A DNA stretch of 64,000 nt from Sphingomonas sp. IW22 (lineage in GTDB: Bacteria; Pseudomonadota; Alphaproteobacteria; Sphingomonadales; Sphingomonadaceae): contig NZ_JBGGWB010000002.1 of assembly GCF_041321155.1 (NCBI RefSeq), positions 124,001-188,000 of the forward strand, in the 5' to 3' direction. The notes below the pieces were generated by a model. It ran no database searches. It had not been told where the DNA came from and saw only the letters and a list, made by a program, of their open reading frames with translations. Made by a program: the position numbers and the translations under genes. Below, piece by piece: positions 8,733 through 17,323 of this stretch (position 1 is its first letter; the number at the start of each line of letters is the position of its first letter).

Positions 8733-10341
8733 TGTCGCCCGGCCCGCCGTCCAGATCGAGGCAGCGGCCATCGACCTCGCCCGGCTTCAGCGGCAGGTCC
8801 ACCAGCGCAGCAAAGCTGGGCATGATGTCGACCGTTTCCACTGCCAGCGGCTGTTCGAAGCGCGTCATCCCCTTGCGCCAGAACAGCATCGGCACGCGGC
8901 GGTCATAATCCCATGGGCTGCCATGCGTCGCGCCGCCCTGGCTGGGCGTGATGCCGGGTTTCAGGAACACGACGAAATCGCCAGAGCGTTCCGCGTCATA
9001 GGCCGCGCGCTGGCGCTCCAGCAGGGTCCAGCTGTCGGGCGAGCCGGTCGGCTGCGGCGCATCGCGCACTTCGGCGGCGGTCAGGACCGCGGCCACTTGC
9101 GGATGCTGGCGATATGCCGCCGCGGCCGCGTCGATCGCGCGTGAACGCATGGCGGGGTCGGTCATTTCGGGCGTGACCCAGACATCACCGTTCATCGACC
9201 CGTAAAGCAGCTGCCCGCCGTTCCAGCCAAGCGCCGGGGCCAGCGTCTGGCCCAGTGTTTCGGGCGCCAGCGCGACGTCGGCCCGTGCCGCGGCGGGGAC
9301 ACCGCGCTCGCGCTCACGCTCAGGCAGGTCGTTGCCGCCATGATCGGCTGAGAAGCCGATGACATAATCGACGCCGGTTGCGTCCAGCGCGCTCATCAAC
9401 TCACCCACCGCCCGGTCGACGGCGGCGACCTGGATGCACATTTCCGACCCTTCAGTGCCATAACGGTGGCCGACATAATCGGTGGCGGACAGGCTGACGG
9501 TCAGCACGTCGGTGGACGGGCCGCGACCCAGCTTCATCTCGTCGATCAGCGCGACCGCCAGCTTGGTCACCGCGCCGTCAAATGCGGGCGATGCCTTCCA
9601 CCGGCCCTCGTCCCCGGCGCTGCGCTCGAAACGGCCGGCGCCCATCTGCACTTTGCCGACGGTCACGGGCCGTGCGACCGGGCGGCACCAATCGGGCAGG
9701 TCGAACGCGGCGCCAGGCGCGGCGATTTCGGAACGCATCGCTGCGTTGATGCGGGTCACCGACTTGGGCGCGGTGGGCGTCGTGGTGGTGACAAAGCCAG
9801 TACCATCGCGCCAGAACCAGATCTGGTCCATCGCATGGCCGCCCATCATGATCGCGGCACGGTCCTTGCCCGCAACCGATACGGTGCGGACGCGCGGGTC
9901 GCGCGCCTTCATCCGTTCGCCAAGCGTTGGCACGCGCAAATGCACGTCGCTGGGCACATAATCGCGGGCTGTGCCGCGCCGCTCATCCTCCGCGCAATAG
10001 ACGGAGCCGGGACGCGGACCTTTGAAATCGAACCAGTTATTGGCGATGATGCCGGTGCGCGCCGGGCGGCTGCCGGTCATCAGCGTGGCATGACCAGGGC
10101 AGGTTTCAGTCGCGGCATGGCTTTGAAAGCCGTTGGGAAACACCGCGCCGTTCGACAGCCGCTGCAACCCGGCGCGATAATAAGGGCGATGTTCCTGGAA
10201 AATGTCGGTCGAAAACTGGTCCGCCGACACCATCACGATCAGCCGCGGCGGCGTGGCCGGGGGCGCGTCCTGTGCCAGGGCGGGCGCGCTCGACAGCGAC
10301 AGGAGTGCGGTCGCGCGGGCAAGGGTGCGGGACATGGACAT
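8716..10341 (-). CDS. Secreted alkaline phosphatase, PafA/SPAP type
   Basis: A 541-residue exported phosphomonoesterase of the alkaline phosphatase superfamily, resembling the Sphingomonas alkaline phosphatase and PafA. A signal peptide ends at APALA|Q. The mature N-terminus shows IVMVSADQFSTD (metal site) and TETCPGHATLMTG, whose threonine is the family nucleophile position; FSADHGGNDLPE and GSPWDYDRRVPMLF supply further metal ligands. It should release phosphate from organic monoesters in the periplasm. ATG at 10341 is chosen because the signal peptide starts there; an in-frame ATG six bases downstream is an alternative. Confidence 0.85.
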   Translation of the reverse strand: MSMSRTLARATALLSLSSAPALAQDAPPATPPRLIVMVSADQFSTDIFQEHRPYYRAGLQRLSNGAVFPNGFQSHAATETCPGHATLMTGSRPARTGIIANNWFDFKGPRPGSVYCAEDERRGTARDYVPSDVHLRVPTLGERMKARDPRVRTVSVAGKDRAAIMMGGHAMDQIWFWRDGTGFVTTTTPTAPKSVTRINAAMRSEIAAPGAAFDLPDWCRPVARPVTVGKVQMGAGRFERSAGDEGRWKASPAFDGAVTKLAVALIDEMKLGRGPSTDVLTVSLSATDYVGHRYGTEGSEMCIQVAAVDRAVGELMSALDATGVDYVIGFSADHGGNDLPERERERGVPAAARADVALAPETLGQTLAPALGWNGGQLLYGSMNGDVWVTPEMTDPAMRSRAIDAAAAAYRQHPQVAAVLTAAEVRDAPQPTGSPDSWTLLERQRAAYDAERSGDFVVFLKPGITPSQGGATHGSPWDYDRRVPMLFWRKGMTRFEQPLAVETVDIMPSFAALVDLPLKPGEVDGRCLDLDGGPGDSCAGK

Positions 10342-10405
10342 GGCACGGCTTTCGTTGGAACGGTCGACGCCTCCATCGCGCCCGACCATGACGATTTCGT
10401 GGCGA

Positions 10406-11032
10406 TCAGGCCGGCAAGAGGCTCTTGTCGACCAGGAAATTCCGGAAAGCGGCCGAGTCGCGAAACAGATGGGCATGGATGCCCATCGCGGCGGCGGCGT
10501 CGATATTGGCGGGGTTGTCGTCGACGAACACCGCCTGTTCGGCGCTAAGGCCGAAGCGGTCCAGCGCGAGCGCGTAAATTGCCGGATCGGGCTTTACCAG
10601 CCGTTCTTCCCCCGACACCACGATCTGGCGAAAGCGGTCGAACAGTCCCGGCCATTCGGCGCGGAAGGGCGGCCAGAATTCATGGCTGAAGTTGGTGATG
10701 GCGAACAGCGGTACGCCCGCCGAATCCAGCGATTCGACGATCTCGTGCATGCCTTCGACCGGGCCGCCGATGCTTTCGTTGAAGCGCGGACCCCAAAGCC
10801 GGATCAGTTCGGCATGCTGCGGATGGCGCGCGGCCAGCTCTGCCGAGGTGTCGGCGAAATCTCGCCCCTCGTCATGCTGAAAATGCCAATCGAGCGACAG
10901 GACGTCGCGCAGGAACGCTTCGAGCGCCCGATCATCGGTGATCAGGCGCTCGTAAAGGAAGCGTGGATGCCAATGGAACAGGACATTGCCGATATCAAAG
11001 ATAACGGCATGCGGGGCAGGCGCGGATTGCAA
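10406..11032 (-). CDS. HAD-family phosphatase, YihX-like
   Basis: A 208-residue haloacid-dehalogenase superfamily hydrolase. Motif I is VIFDIGNVLFHW near the N-terminus (the nucleophile Asp, with the usual second Asp replaced by Gly as in YihX-like proteins), motif II ITNFSHE, motif III lysine in RLVKPDPAIY, and motif IV FVDDNPANIDAA. The pattern FGPRFNESIGG-type cap is helical. It likely dephosphorylates sugar phosphates. The start is uncertain: TTG at 11032 gives MQSAPAPHAVIFD and lies 20 bases after the rpmJ stop, but no good ribosome site is visible. Confidence 0.78.
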   Translation of the reverse strand: MQSAPAPHAVIFDIGNVLFHWHPRFLYERLITDDRALEAFLRDVLSLDWHFQHDEGRDFADTSAELAARHPQHAELIRLWGPRFNESIGGPVEGMHEIVESLDSAGVPLFAITNFSHEFWPPFRAEWPGLFDRFRQIVVSGEERLVKPDPAIYALALDRFGLSAEQAVFVDDNPANIDAAAAMGIHAHLFRDSAAFRNFLVDKSLLPA

Positions 11033-11052
11033 GGCCCCGGTCCCGGACCGAA

Positions 11053-11178
11053 TCAGCCCTGGCGTGCCTTGAAGCGACGCTGCGTCTTGTTGATGACGTA
11101 AACGCGGCCACGGCGACGGATCACGCGGTTGTCGCGGTGACGCCCCTTGAGCGACTTGAGAGAATTGACGATCTTCAT
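11053..11178 (-). CDS. rpmJ: 50S ribosomal protein L36, zinc-ligand-free type
   Basis: A 41-residue basic protein starting [17 protein letters not shown] and ending [12 protein letters not shown]. This matches the alternative (YkgO, 'C-minus') L36 family of the large ribosomal subunit; the four Cys/His zinc ligands of classical L36 are absent. The gene is too short for routine ORF lists. It is followed 20 bases later by the HAD phosphatase gene on the same strand. Confidence 0.92.
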   Translation of the reverse strand: MKIVNSLKSLKGRHRDNRVIRRRGRVYVINKTQRRFKARQG

Positions 11179-11341
11179 GACCGGCTCGCTGTCCAAATAT
11201 TTCGCGGGAAAAAGTGAGGCGCTCGCCTAGCTGCACCCCGGCCCTGCGTCAAGGCGAAAGCGGGGAAGCCAAAGCGTTGCTCGCGCGTTACGATATCGCG
11301 CCGGGCCTTGATAATACCCGGCGGGGATGAAGGAAACCGCC

Positions 11342-11944
11342 ATGCGTATCGCGTTGATCGCCGTTCTAGCTGCCACCGCCACGCTTGCCAGCGCCTGCAC
11401 GACGGGCGGTGCACGAACCGGGCCGGTCGAGGTGATTCGGTACAATCTGGGCACACCCATCGCGCCGGGAACCTTTATGGTCGATCGAAACGCCGCGGGG
11501 CCGGGCACATTGTCCAGCGATTACGGAATGCAGGTGGATGCGGTGGCCGATCAACTGACGCGGCTTGGCTATACGCGCGTGCCTCAGGGGGCGGGGTCGC
11601 TCTATCTGCTGGAAGTGACGATGGACCGTCAGCAGGTGGGCACCACCCGCGTCGGCCCCCGATTCGGTATCGGGCTGGGCGGCGTGTCGGGCGGCATGGG
11701 CGGCGGCGTCGGTGGCGGCGTGTCGACCCAGCTCGGCGGATCGACGCGCGCGCTGATCGGCAACGAACTGACGGTGAAGCTGCGCCGCCGCACCGACCAG
11801 ACGGTGTTGTGGGAGGGCAATGCCCGCACCGCTGGCACGGCGCCTGCCGATGCGCGCGCGGCAGAGGTTCAGGCCGGGCGGCTGGCCGACGCATTGTTCA
11901 GGGACTTTCCGGGCCAGTCGGGATTCACTACCACGGTGCCATGA
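11342..11944 (+). CDS. DUF4136-like lipoprotein
   Basis: A 200-residue predicted lipoprotein. The N-terminus MRIALIAVLAATATLASAC ends in a clear lipobox cysteine (residue 19). The body resembles DUF4136: a beta-rich part with VDAVADQLTRLGYTRV and YLLEVTMDR, a glycine-rich loop (GIGLGGVSGGMGGGVGGG), and a C-terminal KLRRRTDQTVLWEGNA segment. Function is unknown for the family; it should sit at the cell envelope. Its TGA overlaps the next ATG (ATGA), so it is translationally coupled to the M14 peptidase gene. Confidence 0.78.
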   Translation: MRIALIAVLAATATLASACTTGGARTGPVEVIRYNLGTPIAPGTFMVDRNAAGPGTLSSDYGMQVDAVADQLTRLGYTRVPQGAGSLYLLEVTMDRQQVGTTRVGPRFGIGLGGVSGGMGGGVGGGVSTQLGGSTRALIGNELTVKLRRRTDQTVLWEGNARTAGTAPADARAAEVQAGRLADALFRDFPGQSGFTTTVP

Positions 11945-13053
11945 CGATCGACGTGAACGCCGCCTTTGACAGTGGCAATATCGAACTGGTGGGCATCGAC
12001 GGCGACCGGGTGGATCTGAACATCCGGCGCGATGCCCATTCGGATTTCTATCAGTGGTTCCATTTTCGTGTCGCCGGGTTGAAGGGGCGCACGCTGACCT
12101 TTCGCCTGATGAACGCGGGCGGGGCTGCTTACGCCTTTGGCTGGCCCGGCTATCGCCCGCGCGTGTCCACCGATCGCCAGCAATGGGCGATGGTCGAAGC
12201 CAGCGCGTATGAGGACGGGGTGCTGAGCTTCACGCACCGATTCGACGGCGATGTGGCATGGTTCGCCTATTTCGCGCCCTATTCGATGGAGCGGCATAAC
12301 GACCTGATCGCGCGCATGGCGGCGATGCCGGGCGTGTCGCACCGCGCGCTGGGCCAGTCGCTGGAGGGACAGTCGATCGATTGCCTGGACCTGGGCACGG
12401 GCCCGCGACAGGTGTGGATCTATGCCCGCCAGCATCCTGGCGAATCTATGGCCGAATGGTTCATGGAAGGCGCCCTCGAAAAACTCACCAGCCCCGGCGA
12501 TGCCACCGCCGCGCTGCTGCGGGAGAAGGCGACGCTGCATCTGGTGCCCAACATGAACCCCGATGGTTCGTGTCGTGGGCACCTGCGCACCAACGCGGCG
12601 GGTGTGAACCTGAACCGCGAATGGCATGCGCCAACACCCGAACGCTCGCCCGAAGTGTTGTGCGTGCGCAATGCGATGGACGCGACCGGTGTCGACTGGG
12701 CAATGGACGTGCATGGGGATGAGGCGATTCCTGCCAATTTCCTTGCCGGGTTCGAGGGGATTCCCGGCTGGACCGACGCGCAGGGCGAGCGTTTCTATCA
12801 CTACCAGCAGCAGTTGGCCGCGAACACGCCGCTGTTCCAGACGGCGCTGGGATACGAGAAATCGGCGCCGGGCCGGGCCAATCTGTCGATGTCGACCAAT
12901 CAGCTGGCCGAACGGTTCGGCGCGGTGTCGATGACGCTGGAAATGCCGTTCAAGGATCACGACGCGTCGCCCGACGCGGTGTTCGGCTGGTCGCCCGAAC
13001 GGTCAAAGGCGCTGGCCCACGCCTGTCTCGACACGCTGGCCGAGCTGATCTGA
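11941..13053 (+). CDS. M14-family zinc carboxypeptidase, cytosolic type
   Basis: A 370-residue metallocarboxypeptidase resembling the M14 cytosolic carboxypeptidase (CCP-like) group. The N-terminal beta domain (about residues 1-125, with SDFYQWFHFRVAGL) precedes the catalytic domain. Zinc ligands are seen in IYARQHPGESMAEW (HxxE) and in MDVHGDE; VPNMNPDGSCRGHLRTNAAGVNLNREW is the substrate-binding region. The family removes C-terminal residues, often glutamate; the bacterial substrate is unknown. The start ATG overlaps the lipoprotein stop, and the GNAT gene starts one base after its own stop, making a three-gene operon. Confidence 0.85.
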   Translation: MTIDVNAAFDSGNIELVGIDGDRVDLNIRRDAHSDFYQWFHFRVAGLKGRTLTFRLMNAGGAAYAFGWPGYRPRVSTDRQQWAMVEASAYEDGVLSFTHRFDGDVAWFAYFAPYSMERHNDLIARMAAMPGVSHRALGQSLEGQSIDCLDLGTGPRQVWIYARQHPGESMAEWFMEGALEKLTSPGDATAALLREKATLHLVPNMNPDGSCRGHLRTNAAGVNLNREWHAPTPERSPEVLCVRNAMDATGVDWAMDVHGDEAIPANFLAGFEGIPGWTDAQGERFYHYQQQLAANTPLFQTALGYEKSAPGRANLSMSTNQLAERFGAVSMTLEMPFKDHDASPDAVFGWSPERSKALAHACLDTLAELI

Positions 13054-13054
13054 C

Positions 13055-13510
13055 ATGGAACTGCGCGACGGCGGGCTGGAGCATCCGGCGGTCGTCGCGC
13101 TGCTCCACGAACATTTCGCGGCGATGCTGACGCACTCCCCGCCGGGGGCGTGCCATTTCCTCGACCTGTCGGGGCTAGCGGCGCCTGATGTCCGGTTCGT
13201 GACGGCATGGGACGGCGACACGCTGCTGGGCTGCGGCGCGCTGAAGCGGCTGGATGCCGGACATGGCGAGCTGAAGTCGATGCGCACTGCCGCCCACGCC
13301 CTGCGCCGTGGCGTCGCGACCGCGATCCTGAACGCCCTGATCGAACATGCGCGCGGGCAGGGGATGACGCGCCTCAGCCTTGAAACCGGGTCGGGTGCCC
13401 CCTTTGCCGCCGCGACCGCCCTGTATCGCCGCCACGGGTTCGAAGCCTGCCCGCCCTTTGCCGATTATGAAGTCACGCCGTTCAACCGGTTCATGACGCG
13501 GAGCCTGTGA
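13055..13510 (+). CDS. GNAT-family N-acetyltransferase
   Basis: A 151-residue acetyl-CoA-dependent acetyltransferase. The central strand [21 protein letters not shown] contains the acetyl-CoA pyrophosphate loop (R/Q-x-x-G-x-G/A variant), and the C-terminal [17 protein letters not shown] is the usual GNAT end. The pattern fits the YsnE/PA4866-like amino-group acetylating branch. The substrate is unknown. It immediately follows the M14 peptidase gene and is probably cotranscribed with it. Confidence 0.82.
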   Translation: MELRDGGLEHPAVVALLHEHFAAMLTHSPPGACHFLDLSGLAAPDVRFVTAWDGDTLLGCGALKRLDAGHGELKSMRTAAHALRRGVATAILNALIEHARGQGMTRLSLETGSGAPFAAATALYRRHGFEACPPFADYEVTPFNRFMTRSL

Positions 13511-13715
13511 CGCCGCTGTTTGCGCAGCAGGTCGAACCGGCCTCCTTGACGCATGTGCAGCGGATCTGCGGTCGCCGCGCTGCTACGTGCTTCATCATGC
13601 AGACCCCTTGCCGAACCCATGTCCGGCAGGAGCGGCGACCGGTTGACGCATTCACAACGATCCGCAACAAACCCACTGGCGCCCGCTCGCCCGCTTTGCT
13701 AGGCAGCGCCACCAC

Positions 13716-13792
<77 letters not shown>

Positions 13793-14331
13793 TCCCCTTA
13801 AAGACGCAGAAAGCAGCGGTATCCGCATTCACCCGACAGTGTGAAGATGCGAACGCATGGCGAGTTTTGAGCCGCTTGCGGGCTGGCCGGTTTTAGACGG
13901 CGAGAAACGATAGGTGCCTTCCAAGCCTGCCGCTCTGCGGCGGCAGCTTCGCGCCCTTATTACATCGAAACCCCGGCTGCAGGATGATTTGGGTGCTTCG
14001 CCATGTCTGCAATCAGCTTCTTGTGTGGGTCAGGCTGGCGCGCCTTTCCAGCGGGATGATCTTGGCCATCTTCCGCAGGTTTTTGATCTGCCGCCGCGAG
14101 GTGGACTTGTCTCCAGCGTCAATGGATCCGGGCAGTCGCAAGCGATCCAACTTCACGATGCGCTGGCGGTGAGCGAGCAGCATCTCGACCTGCCGATTGG
14201 CCGAAGCGGGCTCCCAACCGTTTCATCACACCTTAAGCCGTTACGAAAAAATGCTTTGAATGAATGACAGAAAGACCGCCTAGTGTAACAAGGTGTGGTT
14301 GGATGCCTCCGCGCCAGCATGACCGGCGACG
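13793..14331. other. Gene-free junction after tRNA-Arg
   Basis: Apart from the transposase remnant listed separately, no intact gene is supported here. The open frames are short, overlap one another and lack family signals. Base composition drops toward the right end (A/T-rich around 14225-14300), where the promoter of the KaiC-like gene is expected. Confidence 0.5.
14025..14190 (-). pseudogene. Remnant of a transposase C-terminus (IS5/IS1182-like)
   Basis: Read on the minus strand from about 14186, the sequence gives VEMLLAHRQRIVKLDRLRL, then a scrambled middle, then IKNLRKMAKIIP before a stop. This matches the recalled C-terminal signature of IS1182/IS5-type transposases (VEMLFAHLKRIL-x-RLRLRG, later FHLAA-x-AQNLRK-AKLI). 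The FHLAA part can be recovered only by shifting frame near 14100, so the fragment is frameshifted. Nothing upstream is recognisable. This is a dead IS tail, not a gene. Confidence 0.6.
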
Positions 14332-15765
14332 ATGCGCTGCGAGCAAAGGGGTTTGGACTTGATCGAACGTTTTTTGACCGGCGTTGATGGTCTCGATCAG
14401 ATATTGCGTGGCGGCTTGCTTCAAGGTTCGGCCTATATCGTTCAGGGACCGCCGGGAGCCGGAAAGACGATCCTCGCCAACCAGTTCTGCTTTTCCCATG
14501 TGCGCAGCGGGGGGCGGGCGCTTTACGTGAGCCTTCTCGCGGAGAGCCATGAGCGGATGCTCGCATATCTCTCAGCCCTGTCCTTCTACAACGAGAGCGT
14601 CATTCCTCAGGCGCTGCAATATGTAAGTGGCTACGGAACACTGGAGCGCGACGGGCTGCCGGGCCTCATCAAACTGATGCGGCATGAAATCAAACGCCAT
14701 CAGGCCACCGCGGTGGTTCTGGATGGGGTATTCGTGGCTCAATCCAACACGTCCGAAGGCGAGTTCCGAAAATTCGTTCACGAGCTGCAAGGCATTGCCA
14801 ATTTCTCGAACGCGACGCTCGTGATGCTTACGCATCAGTCCCGGCCAAGCGGTAGCCCCGAGCACACGATGGTCGACGGCTGGATCGAGCTGAGCGACGA
14901 AGTGAAGGGGTTCAGATCTTATCGAACCATTGAGGTCAAGAAACATCGCGGCTCGGAAATCCTTCGCGGGAAGCACCCGTTCAGGATCACGGGGTGCGGC
15001 CTGAGAGTCTTTCCTCGCATTGAGAGCACCCTGACCGGAGCACCTTCGAACAGCCGGGTTGAGGGCCGGGTGTCAACGGGCCTGAAGCAGCTCGATGAAC
15101 TTACCGGAGGCGGTCTTCCCTGCTCCACGGCAGCGTTGATTCTGGGGCCGACCGGCGTCGGCAAGACCACATTCGGGTTACATTTCCTTTCGGAGGCCAC
15201 ACCCCAAGAACCTGCGGTGATGCTGGGATTGTACGAGAGCCCAGGGTTACTCCAGTCGAAGGCTCGCGCGATCGGGCTCGACATCGAAGCTGCCTGCAAA
15301 AGCGGCGCTCTCACAATCCTCTGGCGCCCGCCATCGGAAAATCTGGTGGACGAAATTGCCTGGGATGTTGTGGAGAAGGCCAAGTCAATCAATGCAAAGA
15401 GAGTATTTGTCGATGGCGTTGCCGCGCTGAAGGACAATCTCATTTACCCCGAAAGACTGCCATACATATTGAATGCCATGAATGCCTATCTTCGTGAGAT
15501 AGGCGCGACTGTACTCTATACGTCGGAGATCCGAGACATGCACATGCCGGACGTTCTCCCGACTGACGAAGTTTCCGTCATAGTGGATAATGTGTTTCTT
15601 CTGACCTATCTGCGCCGCGAGCAGGCACTGCGCCGCAGCCTGTCCATTATCAAGCTTCGCGAAAGCCGTTTCGACGCGCGCGCAACGGAGTTTCACTTAA
15701 GTGGAACGGGGGTGGCGTTCGCGCCGGATCCAGAACTGAGGGAAGCTATAGCGGAGGGACAATAA
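14332..15765 (+). CDS. Two-domain KaiC-like ATPase
   Basis: A 477-residue RecA/RAD55-type protein with two KaiC domains. Domain 1 has Walker A GPPGAGKT (39-46) and Walker B VVLDG (about 128-132). Domain 2 has Walker A GPTGVGKT (272-279) and Walker B VFVDG (358-362). It lacks the long C-terminal tail of cyanobacterial KaiC. In domain 2, EVSVIVDN (413-420) lines up with the KaiC phosphosite strand, keeping Ser415 at the S431 position while T432 is Val. A stand-alone receiver follows after four bases, so the pair is probably a signalling unit. An in-frame TTG after AAAGGGG, nine codons in, is an alternative start. Confidence 0.85.
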   Translation: MRCEQRGLDLIERFLTGVDGLDQILRGGLLQGSAYIVQGPPGAGKTILANQFCFSHVRSGGRALYVSLLAESHERMLAYLSALSFYNESVIPQALQYVSGYGTLERDGLPGLIKLMRHEIKRHQATAVVLDGVFVAQSNTSEGEFRKFVHELQGIANFSNATLVMLTHQSRPSGSPEHTMVDGWIELSDEVKGFRSYRTIEVKKHRGSEILRGKHPFRITGCGLRVFPRIESTLTGAPSNSRVEGRVSTGLKQLDELTGGGLPCSTAALILGPTGVGKTTFGLHFLSEATPQEPAVMLGLYESPGLLQSKARAIGLDIEAACKSGALTILWRPPSENLVDEIAWDVVEKAKSINAKRVFVDGVAALKDNLIYPERLPYILNAMNAYLREIGATVLYTSEIRDMHMPDVLPTDEVSVIVDNVFLLTYLRREQALRRSLSIIKLRESRFDARATEFHLSGTGVAFAPDPELREAIAEGQ

Positions 15766-15769
15766 TTTC

Positions 15770-16123
15770 ATGCTCCGCATTCTCATCGTCGAGGACGAAG
15801 CGCTCGTCGCCCTCGTTACCAGCCTGGCACTGGAAGAGGCTGGCCATCATGTAATGGAAGCAATCAACGGCGAAGAGGGGCTGAAGATCGCCCGCCAAGA
15901 GCAGCCGGAACTTATCATTACTGACTACATGATGCCCCGTATGAACGGCTTGGAGATGATCGAAAAGTTGCGGGAAGAGGGGTTCGAAGGTCCGATCGTT
16001 CTGGCAAGTGCGATTCCCGAGGCGAACCTGCCGATCAGGCCGCAGTACGATGCCTATCTGCAAAAACCCTATCGTGAGCAGGACTTACTGGGTGTTATGC
16101 GGCGCTTGTTCCGGGAGAGTTAA
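15770..16123 (+). CDS. Stand-alone response regulator receiver (CheY-like)
   Basis: A 117-residue receiver domain without output domain. LIVEDEALVAL gives the acidic pair, LIITDYMMPRMNGLEM the phosphoacceptor Asp, and YLQKPYREQDLL the conserved Lys; the usual Thr/Ser switch position is in IVLASAIPE. It follows the KaiC-like gene with four bases between and should be cotranscribed. Its kinase is not adjacent; the hybrid histidine kinase near 25 kb on the other strand is a possible partner, by inference only. Confidence 0.9.
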   Translation: MLRILIVEDEALVALVTSLALEEAGHHVMEAINGEEGLKIARQEQPELIITDYMMPRMNGLEMIEKLREEGFEGPIVLASAIPEANLPIRPQYDAYLQKPYREQDLLGVMRRLFRES

Positions 16124-16494
16124 GGTCCGCGTGAATGAAGGTCGACTGGATGGCCAACCAACGTAGAACTTGACGAAATCAGACGTAATGTCCGCTGCTC
16201 GACAACAGAGCAGGTGTCACAGGCATCTTACACCCTTTTGACACCTGCTGTTGAAGGCGGCCGGCGGTCAGCCGATAGTCGTCCTCCTGATTCCATCAGT
16301 GCTGGTAGCGGCTTTCAGTTCTCTGAGGCTCCGTCCGCGCGTTTGGTTTCACGCTATCCCAACTCGCATCGGCAGAAGCAGCGCGAGCGAGGCCGGTTAC
16401 CGTGGGTATGAGGGCGATCAACGCGAGACCTTGGACCGACAAGCCGCCGGACTTGCAGCTTGCCCCGCTCGCCCATCATAGGCAGGAGCGCGGG
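16124..16494. other. Gene-free stretch between the receiver gene and the PepSY gene
   Basis: No coding region is supported. The only clear structure is the inverted repeat at 16203-16253. The two flanking genes converge here. Confidence 0.5.
16203..16253. repeat. Inverted repeat after the KaiC/receiver pair
   Basis: AGCAGGTGTCA (16209-16219) and TGACACCTGCT (16239-16249) form a perfect 11-bp inverted repeat around 19 bases. The match continues outward as CAACAG/CTGTTG with a two-base slip. It could be a transcription terminator lacking a T-run, a protein-binding site, or the end of a lost element. Confidence 0.6.
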
Positions 16495-17211
16495 CTAACT
16501 CTTCGCCCTGCCACGTCTCTTTCTTGGCCAGCGGAGATAGAGGAGGATCGTTCCGGCGATCGCGAGCAGAAGCCCGCCGATCGCGAACGCCTTGAGCCAT
16601 GGCGTGTTGAAGTCCTCATGCTCGCTCCAGTCCATTATGTGGAGCGCCCAGAAAAAGTCGTAGAACCGCCAGGTTCCGGTGCGGACGGCGGCGATACGCC
16701 CAGCGTCGTCGATATAGACCCGTGTAGCCTCTCCATCGGCGAAGGCGACCTGCCACGCCGGCAGTCTCCCCTTGTATTCGGTGCTGGCGGCGGTGATCCG
16801 AGTGACCTGGGCCTCTGGCCGGGGCTGTCCCTTGTAAGCGGTCGACGCGATCCGGCCCGCCGTGACCGCATCGACCGCGGGAAGCGCAGCGCCCGTCGCC
16901 GCGTCATGGAGCCGCAATTCGCCTGACGCGCTTTCGACCTCGACGACCGGCCGGCCAAGCAGCAGGCGATACCTTGCGCTCCGCAGCGGCGTGCCTCCCG
17001 CGATTCGGTCCAGGGGCGCATAGGCCTGCACGGGCAGCAGGCCCCCCGCATCGCGCTCAACCAGATGCTCGCCACGCACGCGATCGATCGGCAGCAGGCT
17101 CATGACCAGCCCACTTGTGAACCACAGCAGCAGTTGTACGCCGATTATCAGCGCCAACCATCGGTGAAGCCGGCTCGCGCCAATGTGGAGCTGCATCTTC
17201 TTGCTTCGCAT
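16495..17211 (-). CDS. PepSY-domain membrane protein
   Basis: A 238-residue protein with one transmembrane segment near the N-terminus (LALIIGVQLLLWFTSGLVMSL), a periplasmic PepSY-like region and a second C-terminal segment (FAIGGLLLAIAGTILLYL) followed by an Arg/Lys-rich tail. The RLHRWLALIIGVQ start and WALHIMDWSEHEDFNTPW are typical of PepSY-TM proteins often found with copper or iron uptake genes. ATG at 17211 follows AGGGGGG. It lies downstream of copB on the same strand, behind a hairpin. A role in copper handling is inferred from position only. Confidence 0.75.
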   Translation of the reverse strand: MRSKKMQLHIGASRLHRWLALIIGVQLLLWFTSGLVMSLLPIDRVRGEHLVERDAGGLLPVQAYAPLDRIAGGTPLRSARYRLLLGRPVVEVESASGELRLHDAATGAALPAVDAVTAGRIASTAYKGQPRPEAQVTRITAASTEYKGRLPAWQVAFADGEATRVYIDDAGRIAAVRTGTWRFYDFFWALHIMDWSEHEDFNTPWLKAFAIGGLLLAIAGTILLYLRWPRKRRGRAKS

Positions 17212-17230
17212 TCGCCCCCCTGATCCCAAA

Positions 17231-17247
17231 CGCGCCTTAACGGCGCG
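17231..17247 (-). terminator. Hairpin between copB and the PepSY gene
   Basis: CGCGCC-TTAAC-GGCGCG, a perfect 6-bp stem with a five-base loop. In the direction of copB transcription it is followed by a short T-run (TTTGG). It may attenuate read-through from copAB into the PepSY gene. Confidence 0.4.
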
Positions 17248-17323
17248 CGAGCATGGCCTTCATCTGGTGTTTTACCGCTTCCTCGAGCGGATGATGTTTC
17301 AGGTGCCCGAATTGCGCCCGTCG

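Noticed and set aside
13914..14267. 117-codon plus-strand frame after the tRNA
   Set aside because: It lies antisense to the transposase remnant, has no family motif and no ribosome site.
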